A stretch of DNA of 64,000 bases from Margaritifera margaritifera. Taxonomy: Eukaryota > Mollusca > Bivalvia > Unionida > Margaritiferidae. Position 1 is the first letter of the stretch. Every line of letters starts with the position of its first letter. This document shows, piece after piece, positions 11,150-22,105 of the stretch. The notes under the pieces were generated by a model. The model saw only the letters and a list, made by a program, of their open reading frames with translations. It had not been told where the DNA came from and did not search any database. Location of the stretch: positions 1,376,501 through 1,440,500 of the forward strand of contig JAQPZY010001684.1 in the NCBI GenBank assembly GCA_029931535.1, read 5' to 3'. The position numbers and the translations under genes were made by a program.

Positions 11150-12154
11150 ACTTTGATGCTTAACTATTGGGCCAAAGGAAAATATGCCTTCGCTCTGGTG
11201 CGCCAAAGACTGAAGGTAGGAGGAGAAAGTAGTATGTAACTGCCAAAACGTGACTCTCATGACATCCTCCAATAACAAATGAGTTAGATAGACCCACGAA
11301 GTAGCAATATCCCTAACTTTATGGGCTTTAATTCTCACAAAGGAAAGATCCATCTCAGTGAGGGACTAATAAATCTCTCTTGATAGTGGGGATAATCCAC
11401 CTGGAAATGGTGGGTGCCAAAAAATATCAGCATAGCTGTTAATAGTTAGGAAAAGACATTTCTTCTTACCCTTTCTTCTCCCTTTAGAAGCAGTCAAATA
11501 GAACCATGAAACCCTTATTGGGCACAGAAGTCTATCTTGATCATCACCAGCATCAATACAACTGACTAGGGATCTCAACAGGAAGTGGAGCTACAAAAGG
11601 CATCTGGTTCTTTGCCAGAAAACTAGGTCCGCAAAGGAGTGAAATGGACTCCTAATTACTAGTGAACTGTAAACAACTTTATTGTACTGACAAGGCATTA
11701 AGCTCACTCTTTCTCCTCACATATGCTATGGAGAGTAGGAAGACAGTTTTAAGGGTAAGGTTGTTGAAAGAAGCTTCACCCAATGGTTCATAAGCGGGAT
11801 TTGACAAGCCCACAAAACACACAAGCAATTCCATCTAGGCATTAGTGAACATGATACAGGTCTCTGCAGCTCAAATTATTTTAAAAGACTAGAGAGATGA
11901 GGATCAGAGCCAAAAGCCCAACCCTCAGAGAACTTGAGCATGTTAGACAGGGCTGCCCTATAGCCCTTAATAGTAGAGACCAAACTTTCTCTCTCTTCGA
12001 ACAGGAAGAGAAGAAAGTCTGCCACTACACTTACAGACAGGCAGCTAGTATCAAAGCACTTCCTACTGCACCAATCAAAGAAGATTCTCCCCTTTGCATC
12101 ATACATAAATGTTGGAAATGGACCATCTCTTAGCTTGGATGATGCAGTTAGCAA
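11150..12154 (-). pseudogene. DIRS copy B tyrosine recombinase pseudogene
   Basis: The N-terminal part (12154-11876) reads DTSCLSVSVVADFLLFLFEE then STIKGYRAALSNMLKF, the SAM-like core-binding domain. The catalytic C-terminal part (11353 onward) reads VRIKAHKVRDIATSWVYLTH, including a His-x2-Arg motif (HKVR), then EDVMRVTFWQLHTTFSSYLQ, which holds the Trp and a candidate nucleophilic Tyr. Between them (11876-11366) the frame is broken. The enzyme would circularise and integrate element DNA without target-site duplication. It is inactive here. Confidence 0.75.
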
Positions 12155-12536
12155 CTTTGCTCAAAAAATTTTCCTGGGGGATAGATCCCTTAAAATGATC
12201 CATGTGTAAAGGTGGTGAATCTGTGGACTGATATGAAAAAGAGATACCCTGTGCAGCGACAGCAGGTCACTCCTCTGAGGTAACGACCTGGGGTATGTCT
12301 ACCAACAGGTCAGGTAGATCAATGAACCATGATAGTTGGGGCCACAGAGGGGCTATCAGAATGAGCTGAGCTGGAGCACTTGCGGAATCATTTTGAAGGG
12401 TGGGAAGGCATAAACGACTATCTCAACCTAGACTGAATGAGTCCACTGCCCAAGCCCTCTGATCTGGTACTATGGAGGCATAAAAGGAGAGCATGTTGTT
12501 CAGTCTCGTTGTGAAAAAGTCCACTAAGGGTCTCCC

Positions 12537-13358
12537 CTATGATCTGAACAGGAACTCTGGTATGGACTGGTGCAGAGACAACTCTTTGAGGACTATCTTG
12601 CCTCTCCTTGACAGACTGTCTGCCAGAATATTTTTCTTGCCCAGAATATGGCAAACGCAGAGGGTAATCCCTACCAATACTGCCCACCAAAGGAGGTTCC
12701 AAACATCCATGCAAAGAGAAGGAGCATGTGTGCCTCCCCGTTTCCTGAGGTATGCTACTACCGATGTGCTGTCGGAGGAAACCATCACACAACAACTCCT
12801 TATTTGGTTACGCATCCATGTAAAGCTAAGAACACTGCCCTTATTTCCAAACTGTTCATGTAATGGGTAGCTTCTTCCCAGGATAACAAGCCATAAAGAA
12901 CTACCCCTTCTGGCTCTAAGTCAGCACCCCAACCCGAATTTGCTTTGTTGGTATACAGTCAAGAGTGTGGTTCAGGTGAGTGAAGTGGGACTGCGGATAG
13001 AAACCAGTCCCAAATGGCCCACCAACACATGTGGTAATGAAAATCTGGTCCTTAAAATCCTAGCTGACAGGGAATCCCTCTGCAATCTCCAGTTCACCGA
13101 AAGAAGAAACTGGAGAGGGTGCAAGTACAGTCTTTCTAGGGGAACCAGGTCTGTTGCAGAGTTCAAAGTCCCCTGGAGGGATAGGTAAAGGCAAGCCCAC
13201 AAGGTCTTGGCTTGAAGAGCCACAAAAGAACCAGGATTCTGTCCATCCTGTCCAGTGGAACATGAACTCACCCTAAATTGGTCAGTAAGTTTATCCCCAC
13301 ATAAACAAAATCCTGACAAGGGAATAGCTGTGATTTCTCTAGGTTTGGAATAAATCAT
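12537..13358 (-). pseudogene. DIRS copy B connection and RNase H region
   Basis: The piece 13358-12972 contains LQGTLNSATDLVPLERLYLH, matching the lG.LnaatdlVPlgRlh.RPLQ connection. The piece 12815-12537 has SSDSTSVVAYLRKRGGTHAP, then CVCHILGKKNILADSLSRRG, i.e. the RNase H TDN.T.VAYI.KqGGT and RHIPG..N.lADsLSR signatures. Sequence on both sides is frameshifted. The downstream frame 12795-12418 overlaps in another phase. Confidence 0.8.
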
Positions 13359-13740
13359 AGCTGGCTCACCATGGACCTACAGCGGCACAGATCTTGCAAG
13401 AGGGACTCTTTAAGACTCTTGTGCAATAACCAGCTGTTGAAATACTGGATGATGCAGATCCCCACGGTCTTCGGGTGAGTGGCAACTATTCCCATCACCC
13501 TGGTAAAAGCCCTGGGAACATAGGTTAGGCCAAATGGCAGGGCTTGAAACTTGAAACCCTCCCGATCCAAGCAAAACTGGAGGTATTTCCTGTAAGGAAG
13601 ACAAATTGGGATGTGAAGATATGCATCCTGAAGGTAGCTGGAGACTGCCAAGTTGCTGTGTGTTATAGTATTCCTGACTGAAGCGGTAGTCTCCATCTTG
13701 AATAGTTCCTCCTGAAGAAACGTGTTTAAGTTGGAAAGAT
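13355..13740 (-). pseudogene. DIRS copy B reverse transcriptase core
   Basis: The frame 13696-13355 reads METTASVRNTITHSNLAV, then YLQDAYLHIPICLPYRKYLQ (D.kDAYfHIPI...hrkyLrF), FKFQALPFGLTYVPRAFTRV (palm) and TVGICIIQYFNSWLLHKS. The catalytic box expected as YFDDWLLH reads YFNSWLLH (codons 85-88, 13444-13433), so both catalytic aspartates are replaced. The frame stops at 13355 and the thumb continues in another phase. It is enzymatically dead as written. Confidence 0.85.
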
Positions 13741-14420
13741 CAATGATAAGCCAAAAATTTCTGCCTTTTTTGGATATTAGGAAAATCTGGAAGTAGAAGG
13801 CCAGAGACTGGACATTGACAGTGAGGCAACTCTGATCTGATGGAAGAGCTCTCCTCAGAACTTATACAGCTAGATCTCTGCTCCCCCCTTTCAGGGTGGC
13901 TTGATCTGCTCATTGCCTTCACCTTTTCAGGGTGGCTTGATCCGCTCATTGCTTTCACTGGATTAAGAGCTTTGAGAGGGTCCTTCTCTTCCCTCACAGG
14001 TGGCGGTGGTGGTGGTGGTAACATCTAACTCTCAACCCTATTACTTCCTCCCTTAGTATGGATCATGGATCGAACCCTCACCAGCACTAACTGAGTCAGA
14101 GCAACCATCAGTGATCCTTGGGCCTCATAATTCTCTGAAGAGAAAGATCCCATACCCTTCCGAGATTGAGGAGTGCCCTTATCTGTAGAAAAGACAGATC
14201 CCATACCCTCTTGGAATCAAGGAATCTTCTTCTGAGCCCCTAAAGGCCAAGAGAAGGATCCCATACCCTCCTGGGATCTAAGAGTGCTTTTCTCTAATGA
14301 AAAGGTCTTCTTCTTCTGAGCCCTTAAGGACATAGAGAAGGATCCCATGCTCTTCTGAGATCAAGGAGTCTTCTTCCGAGTTCCAAGGGACTCAGAGAAA
14401 GATCCCACACACTCCTGGGT
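13740..14420 (-). pseudogene. DIRS copy B ORF1/RT junction with degenerate internal repeats
   Basis: Between 14140 and 14410 a GATCCCATACCCT(C/T)-type module recurs at intervals of about 60-70 bp, with 'tcttcttctgagccc' between modules. This is a degenerate tandem repeat within the likely ORF1. At 14024-13740 the open frame starts with a proline run and ends PDFPNIQKRQKFLAYH, which leads into the RT frame. No reliable start codon is visible. Confidence 0.45.
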
Positions 14421-14659
14421 GGAGGAGACAGGGAGGAAGAAGAGCCTTTTATTCTCCCCTTATATGTGCACAGACTCTCAGTATGGTCCTGGACCTCATC
14501 TTACCATAAACATTACAATTGACAACTGTAATTTGTGCATGAAAGACAGGTGGGGTGTGTGTCCCATGAGACATTTTATATCCACACTCTGTGACATTTT
14601 TATTCCGCGAGGATCATTTTCTGAAATAGACAGCAATAAACAAAGGTATTAATGATGAT

Positions 14660-14876
14660 AATGAATGGTGTGAGACCTCTGTTAAACATAATATTAATAA
14701 TAATGTAGTAGTGTGAGAACTCCTAAGAGCATCTTATAGATTCAGCATATAATATTAGTCAATGAGTGGTGTGAGACCTCTGAAACACAATACTGATGAT
14801 AACTGATGATGAACGGTGTGAAACCGCCAAAGAGCGTCTTATAGAATCATCATATAATATTAGTCAATGTACCATT
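14660..14876. repeat. Two-copy tandem repeat of about 105 bp
   Basis: Both units have 'tggtgtgagacctctg', an ATAAT-rich stretch, 'taagagcatcttatagattc' (second copy 'aagagcgtcttatagaatc') and end in 'catataatattagtcaatg'. It abuts the left end of the pogo-like element. Confidence 0.6.
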
Positions 14877-15659
14877 GCAAAATATATACTGTAGTATCAG
14901 AAATTTGGGGGGGTGGGGAACAATTTTTGTGGTTTCTGTTGTTGCCCCAAACCATGAATTTAAATACCCAACAAAAAATTTGCCACATATGATGATGATG
15001 ACCCCCCCCCCCGCTCATTTTCTTACTGTGTGTCGTTCCTAGAGATTAAGGAACCTACTAGTATTTCATAAATCAACGTCAATACTATAATTTGGTAATA
15101 AAATATTAGCTTTTACACGTATTTGTTTTATTTTAACCCTTTGAAAAAAGAATTATAAAGCATTTTATATTGTTTCAATGCACACATGTCAATAAGATAT
15201 CCGATAGCTGTAATTTCCACTCACTGCCTTAAATCGATATGCGAGATAAGTAAGGATAGAGAGAAATGAGAAAAAGCATAAGGTATTCAAACACAAGTAA
15301 TGCTGAAAATGAAAGAAAGAATAATAAAAAATACTCGGATATGAAAATTAAATTTAATACTTATTCAAATCGATCCTTCATTCGAGTACAAAGGTTGTTG
15401 AACAATTTAAATCCTCCTGAAACCACATTTCATTTTATCCACGCATTTTTAATCCAAAAGAGCAACAAGCCTTTAAAATACTAGAATTATTGCTGATGCA
15501 CTATTATTAATGAAACACTATGTATATGCACTAATTACAGTAGAGTATTAAAGCTCACACTTCACTGATTTTCGGACAAAGCAACTGTATCAACATCGTG
15601 TCAATCAAGTCTCAATGTACACACAAATGCTTCTCATGTAAATAATCCCCAAATTGCAG

Positions 15660-16018
15660 AATTAAACAAGTCCAGCTTTCTCCAAACCACTGATAATTAG
15701 GTCCCATCTTTCACTCATTGTCACGTGAGCTGCAATTATCCATTTAGCCTGAATTGGCTTGATTAATGAGGTTGCTATCAGTGATCGTCATAAGTAACAT
15801 CTTCCTTTTTTTGTGATGGCCTCCATGACTGTTTAGTATACCAGTTGTGGAAGTGTGATTTTAATTATTCTTTGTACTCTTTATTTATTGTCAAGTCTAG
15901 TGGTTGAGGCAGGCACAAAACACGCGTGATTCCATTGTCTTTCAATTTAGTTAGCATCTTCTCGCATTGATGGGCTCTAAACACATCAAATATTGGCACT
16001 GTCTGCTGATCACATTGA
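15660..16018 (-). pseudogene. pogo-like DDE transposase fragment
   Basis: The minus-strand frame reads QCDQQTVPIFDVFRAHQCEK, then MLTKLKDNGITRVLCLPQPL and DLTINKEYKE before a stop, then LKSHFHNWYTKQSWRPSQKK. This matches the second-Asp block of pogo transposases (.lviFDvfrgq..) and the following lqPLDl.vNk..K region. A later phase reads QAKWIIAAHVTMSERWDLI then SGLEKAGL, the usual C-terminal motif. It lacks its N-terminal DNA-binding domain and carries stops. Confidence 0.7.
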
Positions 16019-16103
16019 GCAAAGGGTCACGTGTTTTGTTCCCTTTATGGACAGTGGTTTCAGTTAGAGATCATTCAAGTGTACTTTAATAACCGATTGA
16101 CTT

Positions 16104-16336
16104 AGTGTTGTTGGCTGCATCAGCTTCCTTAGATGCCAAGCACTCAGACGATAACAAGGTGTACGTGATTGATCTTGACATGTGTTTTATTTGTGATCAT
16201 TGAGGCGGTAGTATTGTTTTAGTGTTGTTGGCTGCATCAGCTTCCATTGATGTTATTCACTTGGACAAAAACAAGGTGTCAGTATTGAACTTGTCAGGTC
16301 TTTGATTTGTGCTCATACATGTGGAAGTATTGTTAT
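16104..16336. repeat. Tandem duplication, two units of about 115 bp
   Basis: Both units start 'gtgttgttggctgcatcagcttcc' (16106 and 16222) and contain 'aacaaggtg', 'ttgatttgtg' or 'ttatttgtg' and 'gtagtattgtt' or 'gaagtattgtt'. They lie inside the pogo-like element. Confidence 0.6.
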
Positions 16337-16559
16337 AAACATTCAAGTGACCGCCGTTTGCATCGGCATAGTTTTATTCTTTTTAGTCTTTATTTTGGGT
16401 AGTTGTGGAGGTTAAACCACGAAATTAAACACTAAGTAATATGCAAACTTTGACAGGCAAAACCACAAATTTAAGTACCCACAAAAATGTCTTTTTTTAC
16501 ACAAAACCATGAAAATTGAGCCTCACAAAAATAAATGATACTGCAGTTCTCAAAATATA

Positions 16560-18000
16560 TATATACATGTAGGAAGTCACACAAATTTCGGATGTGAAAG
16601 GGGACAATGATACCTACTATAAATGCTGTAAACGTCCAAAATAATTATATAATGATACCATGGTTGCAAATTTTGGATGCCAATAGGAATTGCTATTACC
16701 TATCCTATCATCAAAGAGTATAACAAAAGGTCACCACTGAAAAAATGGCACAATAATACCTCAAATCTCACAAGACAGCTTAATACAACCACTAAATATA
16801 CAAAGGACTGAGGGTATTATCACTCTAATAATATGGAGAAAAAAAACATCTGGATGCCCGAATGCATCTTTGACACATGAAAAAGGTAATTTTTCCAAGA
16901 GTGATTTTAAACTTACTGATTAACTATGGAGTCCACAGAAAAAGAGGATGGCTACTGCGCATGGGCCTATGACATGGGACTTAGACTGGATCTGCATTAT
17001 TTATGTTCTACACTTTGTAGAACATTCTATCTATGGGATGATGAAATTTTATAATGTGGACGAGGGTAATTCCTGTCTGGAAATGATAAGCAAGGCAATA
17101 GTCACTGTGATAGATAATGTATTACTCTTACTGTCTTAAAATTCAGAAATTTGACATATGATGACCTTGTCAGTCGGAGTTTGAATTTCAGGTGATTTAG
17201 CAGGTTTGAACTTAAGTAAATTTCAAGCATTTTTTAGTTCTTTTTTTTAAAATTTAAAGTATAGCAGTTTCAAAGATGTTTCAAAATAATAGTAAAAAAC
17301 ATGGCCCTTTGATTCAAGTGGAACTCTAGTCAGGATAAATGATTTTTTAAAGCCACTTGCCCTGAAAAACCACTTGCTCTGAGAAACCACTTGCCCTGAG
17401 CTTGTGTCACAAAAAGAGTTTCTCTGAGCACTGTTAATATTTTTCACCATATCAATACTTAAAAAAAGGAACCACATTCATTCCCTTCTGTAAAATATGT
17501 ACAATTTTTACATTATTTATTAAATTAAGTTAGGGATAATTTTAGCACTTATTTTTAACAAACTGGATGTGCACTCATATATACCATAATGCCTTCAAAA
17601 CTTTCTGAAGAGAACCCTGAGGCCTGTTAGCTGTAACCATTGATGGTCAAGTGGAACCAAGTTTGTTGAAGCTTAAACAATAGGTATGTTTTCTCCTTAG
17701 GCCTCAATTAAAAATCAAGTTCAAAGATCAACATCAACAACAGCAACCATCACCCTGGGTTCCTATAAACATGTAATTCATGGCTACAGAGAAAACCAGA
17801 GGATCTGGATCAACTGAAGCAATAAAGACTTTTTCTTGTTCCTGCTCTTTTTGAACTTGTTGCTGAACATGCATTTTACACAAACCTCTTATCTAGCCAA
17901 TTCTATCTGTTCTAAAAGCACATTACAATGAATACCACATGTTTTGGGATTTCAAAACCATGATTGACATGCCATGACATACGAGCTTCAAAAGCAACTT
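16560..18000. other. Intron, no supported feature
   Basis: This is AT-rich sequence. Open frames at 16948-17139 (+) and 17477-17247 (-) have no recognisable domains. No repeat beyond short low-complexity runs was seen. Confidence 0.5.
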
Positions 18001-18004
18001 GTCC

Positions 18005-18196
18005 TTGTCGCTTTTAAGTCTAGTCCAACTGCAAACTACAAACACCCAAATCTGCCAGCACATTATGTAATGGTAGATCTGGGTCTGTGCAGTTTGTTAG
18101 GAGTAATCAGTAGAACATTGATCTGCCGATGCATTATGCAATGCCAGATCAGGGTCTATGTTGTTTGCAGATGGACCCTACTTATATGCAAGTACA
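18005..18196. mobile_element. Palindromic MITE, copy 2 (UBE2L3 intron)
   Basis: This copy has the same plan as 4763-4965. The left end reads CTTTTAAGTCTAGTCCAACT and the right end GGACCCTACTTATATGCAAG. Two internal palindromes read TCTGCCAGCACATTATGTAA followed by TGGTAGATCTGGG, and ATCTGCCGATGCATTATG followed by CAATGCCAGATCAGGG. It is followed by a small (TA)n and the duplicated text 'cccaatgacagtggtaaaaat' (18209 and 18237). Confidence 0.65.
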
Positions 18197-18259
18197 TATA
18201 CCCAATGACAGTGGTAAAAATATATATATATATATACCCAATGACAGTGGTAAAAATGA

Positions 18260-19531
18260 CCTAAAGTATGTTTTCTATGGAATGTTAGGTCTTACCTGTG
18301 AAGTGTGTTATAATGCATGATACATGGCTTTCAAAAGAATATCATACAAAATCTGTACACTGTTGACGATCAGGGATTTTCTTTATATCGTAGAATGTAG
18401 CAAGAATTTTGCAGTTTTAATTTTATTTATTTTATACTTTTGAAAATGTGAGGAGTTCCATGCCAAATTTTACCCCTCTTCAAGAATAAGGACCTATTCC
18501 TACTCTCTGTATTGGATCAATGAGAAACCATTGTTATGGAATTATGTATCATCTTTTTAAATTATAATATAGTTTTATTTGGTTTATGACCTTTGTATTA
18601 TAATCTAATAGCCGTTGTTTTGTATAGTGCACATATACGGTATTTCAATGTGACCAAGTACATTGGTCATGGAAAAATCAATAATATTGTCGGTTAAGCA
18701 TGAGTCATGTCATGTGACCTAGCACATGAATTTTTGTACTTTTGTTCTGACCTGGATTTCGCAATTCAAAGAATGATTCATTTGTTGATCAGAAATTAGA
18801 CTGTAAGGTCGTAATAATAAGATGTTTATTTAAGACGGAATTAAGAAATGTGTTTTATTTGTTTTAAAGACGCAGTATAGAATACTATAAAAGAAATGTA
18901 ATCTCTGCATTCAGGATTCTTATATTTACATCAGCTTTGGAGGTCATAAACGAGATTGGTTCATTGTGTCACTGTGTGATTATCTACTTCAGAAATATTT
19001 CCAGACTACATTTTTGGGATTAAGTACTGACATTTAAAGATTTAAGAATTGTTCAGCTCTGTTGGAATTATTGGAAACTTTTTTAGAACTTGTGTGATAT
19101 TCTACATTCACAAGGATTTTTTTGGAATTAATAATATTTGGATATAACTGATTCTTTTTAGTACATCAGCACAGTGGTGTTTTCATTCGGAACATTCTTC
19201 ATTCGGAATATTTTGGATAACTTCCAGATCAGTGAACAATAGAACAATTTAGGAATTTCTAAACTGTAAGTGAATTTTAATTCTTTCACTTTGTTTGTTT
19301 GAAATATTTAATATTTTAAGAAATTAAATTTGTTTGTAAATCTTGAAAGCTTGTTTGAGTAATTCTTTCTTTTGTTACATTACCCCTAGTCATAAAACCA
19401 TGGATAATGTTTCCACATCTGCCCATGCCAGAAAGCTGCATTTTGCGAACTGCTGAGATATGCAAGATAAAAATCAGTGAAAAATCCCCCACTGTCCTTA
19501 ATGAATCACTCCCAGCTAACTTCAAACTTAC
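18260..19531. other. Intron, no supported feature
   Basis: This is AT-rich sequence downstream of UBE2L3 exon 2 on the transcript strand. Nothing coding or structured was recognised. Confidence 0.5.
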
Positions 19532-19627
19532 TGGTACAAGCAATCCCTGCCATAGCAATATGTTTGAGTCATCCACTTGAATATTTTTAAGTATATTGTT
19601 CTCTGATTTCCTGATGTCACTCAGTTC
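19532..19627 (-). CDS. UBE2L3: UBE2L3-like E2 ubiquitin-conjugating enzyme, exon 2
   Basis: The exon encodes exactly 32 codons, phase 0 on both sides: ELSDIRKSENNILKNIQVDD then SNILLWQGLLVP. It aligns with residues 10-41 of UBE2L3 (EL..IRK...N..NIQVD..N.L.WQGL.VP), the N-terminal helix and first strands of the E2 fold. The acceptor is TTTCTTTTGCAG and the donor GTAAGT. The phases match exon 3 at 4701, 14.8 kb downstream. Residues after IRKS (ENNILKN) differ from the usual GMKNFRN type, so this may be a diverged paralogue. Exon 1, about nine codons in the family, was not located upstream. Confidence 0.93.
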
Positions 19628-19639
19628 CTGCAAAAGAAA

Positions 19640-21125
19640 TTGCAAGTCTGTTATTTTCTGCAATACACAAAGGTATTTCGACTTTTGCCAACGTACATCT
19701 GACAGATTTTTGTGAAACTTTCGAATACTATAACTATTTATGGATATAACATTCCTTAATTACTTTAATTACCAGGCAGTGTTTCTCTTAAAAGTTGGGT
19801 CCATGGTGGTCACAAATTTTGGGGCAAAGAAACTGCTTAAAACAGACATTTTATTGAACCTTTGAGTCAAAAAATATAAAAACAAAAGAAATACTCATGT
19901 ATCAAAAATATTAAAATTCTTGTTACAGGTAGTTTAATTCAGTAAAATTGCTGTACGACTTTGTTATTATTGCAAAAGATGGTAACCCTGAAAAAATCAG
20001 GTGATAGATATTGAGGTACATGTTCTTTCTTTCCACTTTTACAGGTTGAAATACGAAATCAACTTGTTTACTTTTACTACCAATCAGCCTAGAAACCTCC
20101 ACAGAGTAATATTTGCTCATGATTGGGCTACAAAATTCATGAAATTTAACCCATTTATTTTTCAAGCGGATGAGCTGGTACATATAGTTTTTGGAAAACA
20201 AATTTCTGGCCCCCAAATACATGTAGCTTGAAGAATATACCCTTGTGCTGATTTGTAGAAAAAAAGAGCCGACTAATTATATCAATGAGATTACTTGGAA
20301 ATGAAAATTATCTCGAGACAAATAAGAAAAAATATACTGGCTGAAAGGACCCCCCCCCACCACTATGATTAAATGTTCGGTCCCTTACCCGAACTTCATG
20401 TGTAAATCTCAAAGATTAAAACGTAATTGCAGACATAAATAATCATTCAATTCACACAAAAGTTAATCATAGCACAAAATAAGATGTTTAAACTGTTTTA
20501 CATTGCACATTAAACAGAAAAAGGGACAAAATAGTTGATACATATAGTGTACTTAGAATATGAAAGCATCCAGTGGCCTGAATAGGGGGTGGGGTGGGGG
20601 TGGCAGTAGGAAAAAGGCAGTCAACTTCATTTTCTAAGACTATCTGGAAGAAATAACATGTAATAGGGTGACTACTTCACTCTAATCGCACCCTAGCATG
20701 GACCCTGTAAAAGTCTTCTACTTTAAAAACCATAACACTGTAGCCATCTACTTATAAAACACAAGTTTTTTTTTTAATACTTTGTTGCATTGACTGAGCC
20801 TTGTACTTCTGACTTTGAGTCAGCTACATCTTAAGACAATGAAGACTGGCTTTGTATTATATGTATGCTCTATCAATATTCAATAGAAACTTTAAAAAAT
20901 TCAGTTGTCGCAGTTATATTTATAAAAAATAGTAGTTTTTTGGGGTGTAAAATTAATTTTAAGGATGTAATACCTATTTGTTGTTATTGCATAGCTGTAC
21001 TTTTCTGGGGGGAAAATACCCTGACCGAGTGTTGAAAATTCGTCCTATCAATTAGTGAGAACAAGAAAGTTCCAGAACACCAGACTGTATAGTGCGCACA
21101 CTCTGACAGGCAACGTAGGTTCATT
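19640..21125. other. Upstream intron/flank, no supported feature
   Basis: This should contain the first intron of the E2 gene and perhaps exon 1, but the exon is too short to recognise safely. Overlapping frames on both strands at 19923-20231 look like chance. A C-run is at 20348-20356 and a G-rich stretch at 20586-20606. Confidence 0.4.
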
Positions 21126-21508
21126 CTTTTCGAGGGCGCATCTTATGTAGTGGGACATCAGAGTGGGGTGGGAGGAGGGAATCTGGTAATAGCAACAGGT
21201 AGGTATTACATCGTTAAAACTAGTTTACCCCCCAGGGCTGAGCAAATTTTTTTTTTAACCACTAGTCCAGGACAAGTGGTTTCAGAAAATTCACTAGTCC
21301 CACCTTACTCTTCACTAGTCCCACCTTACTTTTCACTGGTCCCAAAATGGTCATCAATACTTGCCGAGATTTTATGAGATGTATGTACTTAATCCATAGA
21401 AAAAACAAACGAAATAATATACGACATAATTATTTCTTAAAAGAATTTAATTTTTCAAAAACATTGGTTGTTATACATTTGGCTTTTACAGGTTCATGTA
21501 TATATGTT

Positions 21509-21768
21509 TTAGCTCATGGATTTGAACAAATGTCCATGTATATGTCTGCCACCTGCACCAGCACTAAGCCAGCAGTTGATAGCTGTGTCTGGGTTGAAGT
21601 CCTCAAGTTTGGATCCATTTGCAGAAATGTTCATTAGCATTTGTAAACTCTTTTGGTTTAAGGAATTCCTTAAAGAAGTCTTGATTAAGTTCATTGAACT
21701 AAATCCTCGTTCACACTCAGCAGTGGATGGGCTTATAACAAATACGATTTCTAATAGTTTGCATAATT
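21509..21768 (-). pseudogene. hAT transposase C-terminal dimerisation region
   Basis: The frame reads VISPSTAECERGFSSMNLIK, then TSLRNSLNQKSLQMLMNISA and NGSKLEDFNPDTAINCWLSA. This is the conserved end of hAT transposases (SP.S.A..ERgFS.m..iKt..Rn.l....l..Lm.i..ng....fd...ai..W). It is followed downstream by the element's left end. The frame is intact over about 80 codons, so this part is younger or less decayed than the surrounding DIRS copy. Confidence 0.85.
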
Positions 21769-21823
21769 GACTGAGACTAGGTGGAGAATATTTACTAAGA
21801 GTGTTCCAAGAATTCTCTGTCTC

Positions 21824-22105
21824 TTAGAAGTGTGATATTTGACATTTTTTTGCCATCACAGATTGTTGCTTATGTCTCTTTGGAGAAATAGCTGCAGCAC
21901 ACTCAGTATCAGTCTTACGTTTTATGCCTTCACTTTCAAACAAATTTTCCTTCTCCAAATCGCCGTTTTTACCTTCCTTGCGAAAATAATTTAGCAAACT
22001 CATTTTATCCACAGAGTAACTATCAGCTTGCTTGACAACTACTTCTAAAGTGATCATAACATACATTTTCTCTTTTAAATACGAACAGAGCTCATTAATT
22101 AGCAT
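21824..22105 (-). pseudogene. hAT transposase N-terminal fragment
   Basis: A 93-codon open frame contains KMSLLNYFRKEGKNGDLEKE and then IKRKTDTECAAAISPKRHKQ. It has the basic, low-complexity N-terminal style of hAT transposases related to the ZNF862/ZMYM group, where a short LL.yF.k motif precedes a Lys-rich linker (recollection). It lies between the element's right end and the C-terminal fragment with the zinc finger and catalytic core missing. The assignment is by position and style. Confidence 0.5.

Larger units (their letters stand above)
10860..14420 (-). mobile_element. DIRS-type retrotransposon, copy B (most complete, decayed)
   Basis: Going down the minus strand: a repetitive ORF1-like region (14420-13740), RT (13760-13355), thumb and connection (13358-12972), RNase H (12870-12537), connection, then a two-part tyrosine recombinase (12154-11876 and 11353-11150). 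A terminal segment at 10890-11010 matches the terminus of copy C at 21145-21232. Frames shift repeatedly. It lies in the UBE2L3 intron in the sense orientation. The terminus reads gacatctgagtggggtgg on the plus strand, with gacatcagagtggggtgg in copy C. Confidence 0.8.
14888..16547 (-). mobile_element. pogo-like (Tc1/mariner superfamily) DNA transposon remnant with terminal inverted repeats
   Basis: The left end reads ACTGTAGTATCAGAAATTTG and the right end, reverse-complemented, reads ACTGCAGTATCATTTATTTT. Similarity continues for about 50 bp (AATTTT..TGGTTT). Internally the minus strand holds a transposase fragment of the pogo/CENP-B-like DDE type (15660-16018). C and G homopolymers (14907-14920, 15002-15012) and a 115-bp tandem duplication interrupt it. 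The left flank is TA-rich, as expected for TA target sites, but a clean TA duplication was not confirmed. Confidence 0.7.

Noticed and set aside
12493..12870. 125-codon plus-strand frame
   Set aside because: Antisense shadow of the DIRS copy B RNase H region.
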